Translations under genes and position numbers: made by a program
Assembly: GCF_023051145.1 (NCBI RefSeq)
Contig: NZ_JALKFS010000005.1
Coordinates: 992,001 to 1,056,000, forward strand
Length of the DNA: 64,000 bases
Direction: 5' to 3'
Source of the DNA: Williamsia sp. DF01-3
GTDB taxonomy: Bacteria > Actinomycetota > Actinomycetes > Mycobacteriales > Mycobacteriaceae
In this document: positions 29,711 through 36,893 of the stretch, one piece after another
How positions within the stretch are numbered: position 1 is the stretch's first letter
Layout of the letters: every line of letters starts with the position of its first letter
The notes under the pieces: generated by a model
What the model was told of the DNA's origin: nothing
The model's database searches: none
Seen by the model: only the letters and a program-made list of their open reading frames with translations

Positions 29711-30334
29711 TCACCGTTCCGCCGGCTGGATGGACACAACACCCTGACCCTGCCACCGCAGCGAGAACGCCTCGCCGCCGTCCTGGCCAATCATCGACCG
29801 CCAGCTGACGTCGGTGACAAACGATTGCTGCAGTTGACCTTTGGCAGACACAAACGCATCCGGGTCGACCACCAGAGGCATGTTCGGGCTCACCTCGAGA
29901 TGAATCAAAGGACCGCCGGCCGACAGCAGGGCCACCTGACCCGTGCCCGACACCGTCGTGGTGAAAAGACCTTGCCCGCTGGACATCCCGCCGAGTCCCG
30001 AGAACTGGACATTTGTTTGAAGATTACCGGCCATAGCCAGCAACTGCCGAGACTCCACCTGGATCGTCTCGTTGTTCAATTGCAACACCGTTGTGTACTG
30101 AGCGCCGATCGCGAGGTGGACCAGGCCATTGCCCGTGCACTCCATCAGCTTGAGCGATTCACCGGTGGCTTTCTGCTTGAGGCCGGCGAGCACACCCGCT
30201 CCGCCGCCGAATCCGGCTGCCTTGAACTCAACCTGTCCCTGGTACGAGACCATCGACCCGCTGACGGCTCTGATCGATGTGTTGTTGAGCCGTGCCTCGA
30301 CCACGCGTTTGGTCAATCCGAATAACTCGGCCAT
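29711..30334 (-). CDS. AIM24 family protein (first of three)
   Basis: A 207-aa paralogue and the promoter-proximal gene of the three. SGSMVSYQGQVEFKAAGFGG and VEARLNNTSIRAV begin it; FTTTVSGTGQVALLSAGGPL and GEAFSLRWQGQGVVSIQPAE close it. It is the shortest and lacks the insertions of the second and the tail of the third. The start ATG at 30332-30334 is the only reasonable one. The three genes form one operon (30334 down to 28211); divergence among them suggests an old triplication with different roles rather than dosage. Confidence 0.86.
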   Translation of the reverse strand: MAELFGLTKRVVEARLNNTSIRAVSGSMVSYQGQVEFKAAGFGGGAGVLAGLKQKATGESLKLMECTGNGLVHLAIGAQYTTVLQLNNETIQVESRQLLAMAGNLQTNVQFSGLGGMSSGQGLFTTTVSGTGQVALLSAGGPLIHLEVSPNMPLVVDPDAFVSAKGQLQQSFVTDVSWRSMIGQDGGEAFSLRWQGQGVVSIQPAER

Positions 30335-30529
30335 GTTGTGCGTCCTCTGAGTTCAAGCGTGCTGAGCGATGACTGACATATCGTAGGCATCAGCAACCCA
30401 GGTGAACAGCCCGAATCCTCGGTTCGACTGACGTCCGCACACATGCTTCGTGGCGCTGCGCGCCGAGCGCAGCCGGAATGCCCGATGGGTTCGACCAGAC
30501 GGACGTGAGCGCTGGTCGGCTGCCGTAAC

Positions 30530-31018
30530 GTGACCGGCGTGAATGATGCGTCGTGGGGTGCGGTAGGTGTCGGGATTTTTCTCATCGCGGTGGTGTTGGG
30601 TATCGGCCTGTATGTCCGGTACAGGCAGAACGAGGCGGCTCGGCTGGACCGCGACGTCGATCTTGCGGTGAAACTGCGAACGACCGCAGGCCAGGACCCC
30701 GTTCGGGCGGCGGCGATCGACGAGTTCGAGGTGGCGATCTACGAGCGGTTGTTCTACGCATCCACGGTCGGGCCACGAGCGCGGGGCGCGGCGTGGGCCC
30801 TGCTGGGTGCCGTGCTCGCGGCGTTCGGTGCACTGTGGGTCCGCGACGGAGGTGGAGTCATCACGGACGTCGTGCATTACGGATTGGCCGCTGTGGCAGC
30901 CGGTTTCGCTCTGACCTTCTTGGTGTTTCTGGGGCTGACGCTGTACGCGGCAACCAGCATGCCGCGGATTTCGTTCGCGGACTCGTACGGCGACGAGCCC
31001 GAAAGCTCCACCGACTGA
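30530..31018 (+). CDS. small membrane protein of unknown function
   Basis: A 162-aa protein with three clear membrane helices: VGVGIFLIAVVLGIGLYVRY near the N-terminus, then GAAWALLGAVLAAFGALWV and GLAAVAAGFALTFLVFLGLT. A charged cytoplasmic segment of about 55 residues (LDRDVDLAVKLRTTAGQDPV and onward) separates the first two. The GTG at 30530 is used; GTG 30539 is an alternative. It is divergent from the AIM24 operon. I do not recognise the family. Confidence 0.7.
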   Translation: MTGVNDASWGAVGVGIFLIAVVLGIGLYVRYRQNEAARLDRDVDLAVKLRTTAGQDPVRAAAIDEFEVAIYERLFYASTVGPRARGAAWALLGAVLAAFGALWVRDGGGVITDVVHYGLAAVAAGFALTFLVFLGLTLYAATSMPRISFADSYGDEPESSTD

Positions 31019-31062
31019 GGCGAACCCATTGTCGGCGAGGTCTGATCGGTGTTCGACAGACG

Positions 31063-31959
31063 TCAGTAGGGCTGGTAGCCGTACGTCGGCGCTTGCACAG
31101 GTTCCTTTCTGCGGCCCAACATGATGCCGGCGAGGCTTGTCCCGGTGACCAGCAGCAGGGTCAGGGTGGCGAGCACGGCGCCCGGACCTGTCGAGAAATT
31201 GTTGGTCGCCTCGAAGACCTCGGACTCGATGTCCGACTCGAACAAGATGCATATGCTCGGCGCTGCCAGAAAGATGATCGCCAGCAGCAGGTGCAGAACC
31301 GACAGAACGAAGACGGCGATCGAATTGCCGAAACGTCCTATGTTGCAGAGAATCAGCAGGCCCAGAACGGCGACCGGTAGTACAAAAAGCGGAAGGAACA
31401 CCCCGGCATAGGGCGCTCCGCTCGCCCCCGATCCCAGATCAACCGATTCGCCTGCTTCGAACACCTGCCCCCATCCGTTGACCGAGGCTCGCGGGCCGCT
31501 GCTCATCTTCGGCTCGAAGGACGCCCAGGTCAGCCATCCGTAGGCAACCATGAGTAGAGCCCCGACGAGCGCTGCGGCACCGAACGCGCGCGTGAGCCCG
31601 ACCGCAACCGGCTTAGGATCAAGGCCCGGCATCGACCCCCAGTACTGCGGTACCCCGACCTGCGGATTGCCGAACTGTGGGGTCCCGTATTGGGGGGTCT
31701 CGTACTGAGTGTTCCCGTACTGGGTGGGTTGCGAAAACTGCTGTGCGCTCGGCTGATACGGCGGTGGGTACGGCACGAACTGATCGGAGGCCTGGGCAGG
31801 CGGGTACGGATTGAAACCACTCTGGTCGACGTGACCGGGATGGTGAGAGTCGACGGGTGCGGCGAAGTGCTGCGTGGGTTGCGCGCCTTCGCCGGGCCGG
31901 CGGTCAGCCTTGGTCAGGTCGGGACGTGAGCCGGAAGCGTCGCCCGGATCGTTGGTCAT
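31063..31959 (-). CDS. proline/glutamine-rich membrane protein
   Basis: A 298-aa protein. The first 120 residues are disordered and rich in P, Q, Y and G, with tandem QYGxxQY/QFGNPQ-like repeats (YGNTQYETPQYGTPQFGNPQ). The rest holds four helices (GAAALVGALLMVAYGWLTWA, AGVFLPLFVLPVAVLGLLIL, VFVLSVLHLLLAIIFLAAPS, ATLTLLLVTGTSLAGIMLGR). Such architecture is common in actinobacterial cell-envelope proteins of unknown role. The ATG at 31957-31959 is chosen over the longer frame to 32004. Confidence 0.75.
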   Translation of the reverse strand: MTNDPGDASGSRPDLTKADRRPGEGAQPTQHFAAPVDSHHPGHVDQSGFNPYPPAQASDQFVPYPPPYQPSAQQFSQPTQYGNTQYETPQYGTPQFGNPQVGVPQYWGSMPGLDPKPVAVGLTRAFGAAALVGALLMVAYGWLTWASFEPKMSSGPRASVNGWGQVFEAGESVDLGSGASGAPYAGVFLPLFVLPVAVLGLLILCNIGRFGNSIAVFVLSVLHLLLAIIFLAAPSICILFESDIESEVFEATNNFSTGPGAVLATLTLLLVTGTSLAGIMLGRRKEPVQAPTYGYQPY

Positions 31960-32031
31960 GATGTCTGCAAACCCCCGCTGTCGATGTCCGTGTTGCCGGT
32001 GCACACATCGTAGACACGGACAGCGCGTGGT

Positions 32032-32985
32032 TCAGCTGGCGCAACCGAAGCGGACGCGAAACGCAGTGGGCGTGATACCGACGATGGCCGAGAAGTGGTG
32101 TCGCAGCAAGGTCGCCGAACTGAAACCGACCTGACGGGCCACTTCCTCGATGCCGCGATCGGTGGTTTCCAGCAGGCTCTGCGCGGCGAGAACCCGCTGC
32201 TCGGTGAGCCAGCGCAACGGGCTGGTGCCCACTTCGTCGGCGAACCTGCGGGCAAAGGTGCGTGGGGACATGTGTGCTTTGGCGGCCATGTCCGCGATCG
32301 AGATGTCCTGCTTCAGATTGCGCAGCATCCAGTTGAGCACACGACCGAATCCGTCCTCATCACATTCCGGCACAGGCGCTTTCACGAACTGCCTCTGCCC
32401 GCCTTCGCGTTGCGGAGGAACCACCATGCGGCGGGCGATCTTGTTCGCAATCGTCGGCCCGTGCTCGGTGCGGACCAGGTGCAGACTGGCGTCGATGCCG
32501 GCTGCTGTACCGGCACTGGTGATGATGTTGCCCTCCTGGACGTACAGCACATCGGTGTTCACGTCGACGTCCGGGAACAGCTCGGACATTTCCTTGCCGT
32601 ACTTCCAGTGGGTGCTCGCGGAGCGGCCCTGGAGCAGGCCGGCGGCGGCGACGATGAACGAGCCCGTGCAAACCGACAAGATGTATGCGCCTCGAGCGTC
32701 GGCTGCCCGGAGTACATCGAGGACCGCTTCGGGGTAATCGCTGCGGATCTGCCCGGCCGGTATCGCCACCAGGTCCACATCGGCGCACGCCTCGAGCCCG
32801 TACTGCGGAATGACCTGGGCGCCCGTCGTGAAGTTCAGCGGTTTCCCCGGTTCGATTCCGCACACGCGGTAGTCGAACTTCGGTACACCCTCGTCGGTGC
32901 GGTCCACGCCGAATACCTCGCTGACCACGCCGTACTCGAAGGCGGCCACGGGCTCTTGCAGGATCACGGCAACGGAGCGGAGCAT
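32032..32985 (-). CDS. GlxA-type transcriptional regulator (DJ-1/PfpI domain plus AraC HTH)
   Basis: A 317-aa regulator. Residues about 5-175 form a DJ-1/PfpI-like domain with the nucleophile-elbow motif YILSVCTGSFIVAAAGLL and TSAGTAAGIDASLHL. The C-terminal AraC double helix-turn-helix is DISIADMAAKAHMSPRTFAR followed by GIEEVARQVGFSSATLLRHH. This is the common GlxA/FtrA class that often controls amide or transport genes. The ATG at 32983-32985 begins MLRSVAVILQEPVAAFEYG, the canonical start. The target is probably the divergent small ORF at 33069 or itself; nothing else is nearby. Confidence 0.9.
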   Translation of the reverse strand: MLRSVAVILQEPVAAFEYGVVSEVFGVDRTDEGVPKFDYRVCGIEPGKPLNFTTGAQVIPQYGLEACADVDLVAIPAGQIRSDYPEAVLDVLRAADARGAYILSVCTGSFIVAAAGLLQGRSASTHWKYGKEMSELFPDVDVNTDVLYVQEGNIITSAGTAAGIDASLHLVRTEHGPTIANKIARRMVVPPQREGGQRQFVKAPVPECDEDGFGRVLNWMLRNLKQDISIADMAAKAHMSPRTFARRFADEVGTSPLRWLTEQRVLAAQSLLETTDRGIEEVARQVGFSSATLLRHHFSAIVGITPTAFRVRFGCAS

Positions 32986-33068
32986 GACAACCAGTATGGC
33001 AGAAATTATGCGAAGACTGGCAAAACAGCCAGTGGTGGCACTATCTGTTCGCGCGCATAGTTTCAGAC

Positions 33069-33239
33069 ATGGAAATCGCAATCATCTTGATCCCAGTCCT
33101 CATCATCGCCTTCGTCGCGTTCTACGAGAACGCCAAGAAGACAGCTCACCTGCCGCGCGCCCCGTTCGGATTCGACGCCGAGTACGGCCCCGATTCCGCA
33201 CGGGTGCGCGACGAGTTGGAAACCTTGACGCGCCGCTAG
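33069..33239 (+). CDS. small single-pass membrane protein
   Basis: A 56-codon ORF with a hydrophobic N-terminal helix (MEIAIILIPVLIIAFVAFYE) followed by a charged tail with PRAPFGFDAEYGPDS and VRDELETL. The composition is protein-like and the third codon positions are GC-rich, like neighbours. It is divergent from the GlxA-type gene. No Shine-Dalgarno is evident, so it may be leaderless. I do not know the family. Confidence 0.5.
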   Translation: MEIAIILIPVLIIAFVAFYENAKKTAHLPRAPFGFDAEYGPDSARVRDELETLTRR

Positions 33240-33277
33240 AGCGCGTCGGAGGTCGCTTGCCGAGAAAGCCGAGAGAA

Positions 33278-33943
33278 TCAGACGACGTGGAACGCGGTGA
33301 TGCCGCGCGCCGGCAGGTCGTCGAGGATCGGTTTGATGTTCGTGCCGGTCTCCGGCCCGATGCATCCGATGAAGTAGTAGGCGTTGACCATGCCGACGAG
33401 TCGGTCGCCGACCACCACCGGGCTACCCGAGTCCCCCTCGACCACGCAGATCTGGCTGGTGTGCGCTGAGCCGTCCGAGAACCACGTGATGCCACAGGTG
33501 TTGGCGGTGGTGCGTCCCTGTTTGCAGCCGATCTCCGGGAAAGTAGGGGCCTGCGTGCGGATGCCCCGGATGGTGACGCCGCCGACGCGCTGAACGGGGT
33601 TCACCTTCGCTGAATCGAACCGGACGATCGCGTAATCGAGATCCCGGTGGGTGAAGGTGACCTGGCCGACCGGTCCGAGTCCTTGGGCAGCTTCGACGAA
33701 CACTGCCTTGCCTGCGGGGCCACAGTGACCTGCGGTGAGACCCACCAGGATGTTGTTCTGGTCGCGGCCGATGGCGGTCAGTGTGCAGGCGCTCGCCGTG
33801 CCCCTGTCCTTGTCCACCAAGATTCCGGTCCCACCGCCGACGTTGGCCTTTGCGGGCGCAGCTGAAGCGGTGGACACCCCCAGTGCTGTCAGTGCGACGA
33901 GCGCGCACAGAGTTGCAATGAGCGTGGTGGCCTTCTTGAACAT
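33278..33943 (-). CDS. secreted trypsin-like (S1/chymotrypsin fold) serine protease
   Basis: A 221-aa exported protease. The signal peptide ends at ALGVSTASA-A near residue 29. The catalytic triad is complete: His73 in LTAGHCGP, Asp103 in RDLDYAIVRF, Ser172 in EGDSGSPVVV, in the S1 order, so activity is plausible. Cysteines 53/74, 140/150 and 166 plus one more in FIGCIG allow disulfides. The mature N-terminus is short, so there is no long propeptide. The ATG at 33941-33943 has AGGA upstream; the frame to 33997 is rejected. It may act on envelope or host-side proteins. Confidence 0.88.
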   Translation of the reverse strand: MFKKATTLIATLCALVALTALGVSTASAAPAKANVGGGTGILVDKDRGTASACTLTAIGRDQNNILVGLTAGHCGPAGKAVFVEAAQGLGPVGQVTFTHRDLDYAIVRFDSAKVNPVQRVGGVTIRGIRTQAPTFPEIGCKQGRTTANTCGITWFSDGSAHTSQICVVEGDSGSPVVVGDRLVGMVNAYYFIGCIGPETGTNIKPILDDLPARGITAFHVV

Positions 33944-34191
33944 CAATTCCTCACGGTAAATCTGCCGGGACAATGAGGAACCTACCAGCCGTGTCACGCA
34001 TCACCGGCACCGTCGCACGGACTCGGGTCCCTACCGAACGTTCCGTCGTGAGCGACGGTCAAGGCGCCCAGAGTGGCGAAACGGGCGGGAGCGCAGTCGG
34101 ATCCGGCTGTGCCTGACATCGCCAGCGCGCGATCAGCGGGTGTGAGAACCCCCGGGGTCTCGGGAGTCGATGTCCCCACACCCGCCGGAGA

Positions 34192-34671
34192 TCACTTGGG
34201 CGGACGGGCCACGCACTGGGCCAGGTACAACTGGTCACCCAACGTGTTCATCAATTCGAGCTGCGTCTGCAGGTAGTCGACGTGGCCTTCCTCGTCGGCC
34301 AGGATCTTCTCGAGCAGGATCGCGCTCGTCGAGTCCTGCTTCTCACGGCACATCACGATCCCAGGCTTGAGGCGTGCGACCACGTCCAGTTCGATCTGAA
34401 GATCGCTTTCGAACTGCTCACGCAACGTCTGGCCGACCTTGAGTGAGAACAGCCGCTGGTAATTGGGTAGTCCGTCCAGCAACAGGATCCGGTCCGTGAG
34501 TGCCTCGGCGTGGTTCATCTCCTCGAACGACTCGGCACGAGTCTGAGCGGCGATCTCGGTGTATCCCCAGCTGTCCTGCATCTTCGAGTGCAGAAAGTAC
34601 TGGTTGATCGCCGTCAGCTCGCTCGTCAGCTGCTCGTTGAGCAGTTTGAGAACTTCTGGATCTCCTTGCAT
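34192..34671 (-). CDS. bfr: bacterioferritin (haem-binding iron storage)
   Basis: A 159-aa bacterioferritin. Met52, the haem ligand, is in EEMNHAEAL, and the ferroxidase residues Glu18, Glu51, His54 are at canonical positions, with the second pair around ILADEEGHVDYLQTQLEL. It stores iron as a 24-mer. GAGGAG precedes the ATG at 34669-34671. A divergent gene (34821) and the ferredoxin Bfd at 35454 lie next to it, so storage and release are encoded together. I saw no IdeR box in the promoter. Confidence 0.96.
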   Translation of the reverse strand: MQGDPEVLKLLNEQLTSELTAINQYFLHSKMQDSWGYTEIAAQTRAESFEEMNHAEALTDRILLLDGLPNYQRLFSLKVGQTLREQFESDLQIELDVVARLKPGIVMCREKQDSTSAILLEKILADEEGHVDYLQTQLELMNTLGDQLYLAQCVARPPK

Positions 34672-34820
34672 GAAATCTCCTCACATCGAAGAGCACGTCG
34701 TGTCGCCAACGGGAGGGCTGGTCCCGGAGGGGCTGTGCAACACACGCGTCCGGAATCAATTTATCTCGGTACGATGCTGTTTTGGTGACAACGACCGGAC
34801 CTCGGCGGCAGGATGGATCA

Positions 34821-35438
34821 ATGACCCAGCACTCTCGAATCCTGGCCTCGGACTTCTCGCTCCCGAGTGACGAGGGAATCGTTGATGTTCTGTCTTCGAA
34901 CAACGACTCGCTCGCGAAGCTGGGTGCCCATCACATGGTGGTCTACAGCGGGCTGGATGACCCGCGGCGCGTATTCGCCACGCTGGGGTTGCACGACCGG
35001 GGCTCCATCGACAAGCTGCTCCGCAATCCTGCGGTCATGGATTGGTTCGATGCGGCCGGCGTGGAGGAAATCCCTCCTCTGTTCGCGGGCGAGGTTGTGG
35101 AGAAGATCGATCTGGTCGACGAGCCGGCCGACCACACGGGCATCATCGTCGCTGCAATCGCTCCGATCGACAACGTGGATGTCCTGCTGGCGAAGGTTCG
35201 GGGCAGCCTGCGGAGGTTCATCGCTGCAGGAGTCCGGCGTGTCTGGATCTACCGGGCGTTCGATGACCGGAACGAGGTCATGATCTTGCAGGAGCTCGAC
35301 ACCGAAGAGCACGCGACCGCCTGGGTGGAACAGCCCGACGCTGCTGCCGAATGGATGTCGGGTGCGGGCGTCGGGGTGTATCCGCCTCTGTTCGTGGGCA
35401 AGTTGCAGCGGGTACTGGAACTGCAGTTACAAGCCTAG
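34821..35438 (+). CDS. internally duplicated protein of unknown function next to bfr/bfd
   Basis: A 205-aa protein with two similar halves. VVYSGLDDPRRVFATLGLHD with later AGVEEIPPLFAGEVVEKIDL (first half) parallels VWIYRAFDDRNEVMILQELD with later AGVGVYPPLFVGKLQRVLEL (second half): the PPLFxGxL ending is shared. Each half looks like a ferredoxin-like alpha/beta-barrel of the antibiotic-monooxygenase (ABM) or related type. I do not recognise the family by name. AGGATGG precedes the ATG at 34821. It is divergent from bfr and 15 bases upstream of bfd on the same strand, so an iron or haem-linked role is tempting but inferred. Confidence 0.72.
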   Translation: MTQHSRILASDFSLPSDEGIVDVLSSNNDSLAKLGAHHMVVYSGLDDPRRVFATLGLHDRGSIDKLLRNPAVMDWFDAAGVEEIPPLFAGEVVEKIDLVDEPADHTGIIVAAIAPIDNVDVLLAKVRGSLRRFIAAGVRRVWIYRAFDDRNEVMILQELDTEEHATAWVEQPDAAAEWMSGAGVGVYPPLFVGKLQRVLELQLQA

Positions 35439-35453
35439 GTATCGGACGTCGTC

Positions 35454-35645
35454 ATGTATGTGTGTCTGTGCCAAGGGGTTACGAGTCACGTCGTCGAGCA
35501 GGCCGTGGCCGACGGTGCGCGTACCTCCAAAGAGGTCGCCAACGCCTGCGGCGCCGGTCGTGACTGCGGCAGATGCCGACGCACCGTACGCGCGATCATC
35601 GAGGCCCACTTCGCGGACGTGCCCACGGCGGGCGTGCAGCCGTAG
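35454..35645 (+). CDS. bfd: bacterioferritin-associated [2Fe-2S] ferredoxin
   Basis: A 63-aa Bfd protein. Cysteines 4, 6, 38 and 41 (VCLCQGV and CGAGRDCGRC) are exactly the four cluster ligands. It reduces the bacterioferritin core so that iron is released. It sits 15 bases downstream of the duplicated protein at 34821 and close to bfr, the usual partner, but in the opposite orientation. The next gene at 35663 is convergent. Confidence 0.93.
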   Translation: MYVCLCQGVTSHVVEQAVADGARTSKEVANACGAGRDCGRCRRTVRAIIEAHFADVPTAGVQP

Positions 35646-35662
35646 GCGACGTCCACCGAGCC

Positions 35663-36787
35663 TCAGGTCAGTGCGTTGAGTTGGTCCAGAGTTGTTGTGG
35701 CGTCGAGGTATTCCTGAACCCACCGTTCGATGACCGCGGCGGACTTCTCCACTTTGGTGAACTGCCCGACCACCTGGCCGACCGGATTGAAGGCGACGTC
35801 CACGGTTTGGTCCGGGTAGCGGTGCGTTGCGGCGACAGCCATCCCGGACACCATGTACTGCAACGGCATTCCGAGCGGTTCGGGGTTCTCCGGCTTTTCC
35901 CAGGCCTCGGTCCAGTCGTTGCGCAACATCCGGCAGGGCTTGCCCGTGAAGGATCGACTGCGAACGGTGTCACGGCTGCTGGCCGACACGTAGGCGGCCT
36001 GCTGAACGGCGGTGTTCTCCGACTCCTCGACCATCAGCCACTGCGAACCCGTCCAGGCTCCCTGGGTGCCGAGAGCGAGAGCGGCCGCGATCTGCTGGCC
36101 GCTGCCGATGCCGCCTGCGGCCAGAACCGGAATCGGCGCAACTTCTTTGACCACCTGCGGCCACAAGACGATGGATCCGACCTCGCCGCAATGGCCGCCG
36201 CCCTCACCGCCTTGGGCGATGATGATGTCCACGCCGGCGTCGGCATGCTTGCGGGCCTGCTTGGGTGACCCGCACAGCGCGGCGACCTTCCGGCCGGCCT
36301 CGTGGATGTGGGCGATCATGTCCGCGGGCGGTGTGCCGAGGGCATTTGCGATGAGGCTGACCTTGGGATGCTGGAGCGCGATCCCGACCTGAGGGGTCGC
36401 GGTGGCCTCGGTCCACCCCAGGAGCTGGAGCGAGTTCTCTTCGTCCTCGGGTAGCGGAACACCGTGGTCGAGGAGGATCTTGCGGCCGAAGTCGAGGGTT
36501 TCGGCCGGGACCATCGACTGCAACATGGACGTGAGTTCCTCGGCGGACAGGTTGGAGTCCATGCCCTCGTACTTGTTGGGGATCACGATGTCGACGCCAT
36601 AGGGATGGTCACCGATGTGCTCATCGATCCAGTTGAGTTCGATCTCCAACTGTTCCGGGGTGAATCCGACCGCACCCAGCACCCCGAATCCGCCCGCCTT
36701 GCTCACGGCGACCACGACGTCGCGGCAGTGGGTGAACGCGAAGATGGGGAACTCGATGCCGAGATCGTCACAGATTGGGGTGTGCAT
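35663..36787 (-). CDS. NMO/2-nitropropane dioxygenase-family flavoprotein, probably steroid-linked
   Basis: A 374-aa FMN-dependent TIM-barrel protein. The FMN phosphate and flavin motifs are IIIAQGGEGGGHCGEVGS and IPVLAAGGIGSGQQIAAALA; the N-terminus LGIEFPIFAFTHCRDVVVAV and FGVLGAV is normal. The sequence resembles the IpdC-type flavin enzymes of steroid ring degradation in Mycobacterium and Rhodococcus rather than true nitronate monooxygenases; I rate that as likely, not proven. A KstR-type operator lies 47 bases upstream at 36834-36847. GAGG precedes the ATG at 36785-36787. Confidence 0.8.
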   Translation of the reverse strand: MHTPICDDLGIEFPIFAFTHCRDVVVAVSKAGGFGVLGAVGFTPEQLEIELNWIDEHIGDHPYGVDIVIPNKYEGMDSNLSAEELTSMLQSMVPAETLDFGRKILLDHGVPLPEDEENSLQLLGWTEATATPQVGIALQHPKVSLIANALGTPPADMIAHIHEAGRKVAALCGSPKQARKHADAGVDIIIAQGGEGGGHCGEVGSIVLWPQVVKEVAPIPVLAAGGIGSGQQIAAALALGTQGAWTGSQWLMVEESENTAVQQAAYVSASSRDTVRSRSFTGKPCRMLRNDWTEAWEKPENPEPLGMPLQYMVSGMAVAATHRYPDQTVDVAFNPVGQVVGQFTKVEKSAAVIERWVQEYLDATTTLDQLNALT

Positions 36788-36833
36788 GGTGTGCCTCGCA
36801 ATGCCGGGTTTTCAACATGAACATGCTCCGAAA

Positions 36834-36847
36834 TAGAACGTGTTCTA
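36834..36847. promoter_or_regulatory. KstR-type operator upstream of the NMO gene
   Basis: TAGAACGTGTTCTA matches the KstR consensus TnnAACnnGTTnnA (TAGAAC and GTTCTA arms, spacer GT). It lies 47 bases upstream of the NMO start and is the mirror variant of the box at 25721-25734. No kstR gene is in the window. Confidence 0.7.
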
Positions 36848-36893
36848 GTTGTGTACCCCGTCGCGCGACGGTTTACAACCCCAGGTTCCCGCG

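Noticed and set aside
33994-34179. 61-aa minus-strand ORF downstream of bfr
   Set aside because: No ribosome site and no protein-like feature; reads as random coding of the intergenic region.
34672-34820. IdeR box in the bfr promoter
   Set aside because: No match to TTAGGTTAGGCTAACCTAA seen in the divergent promoter.
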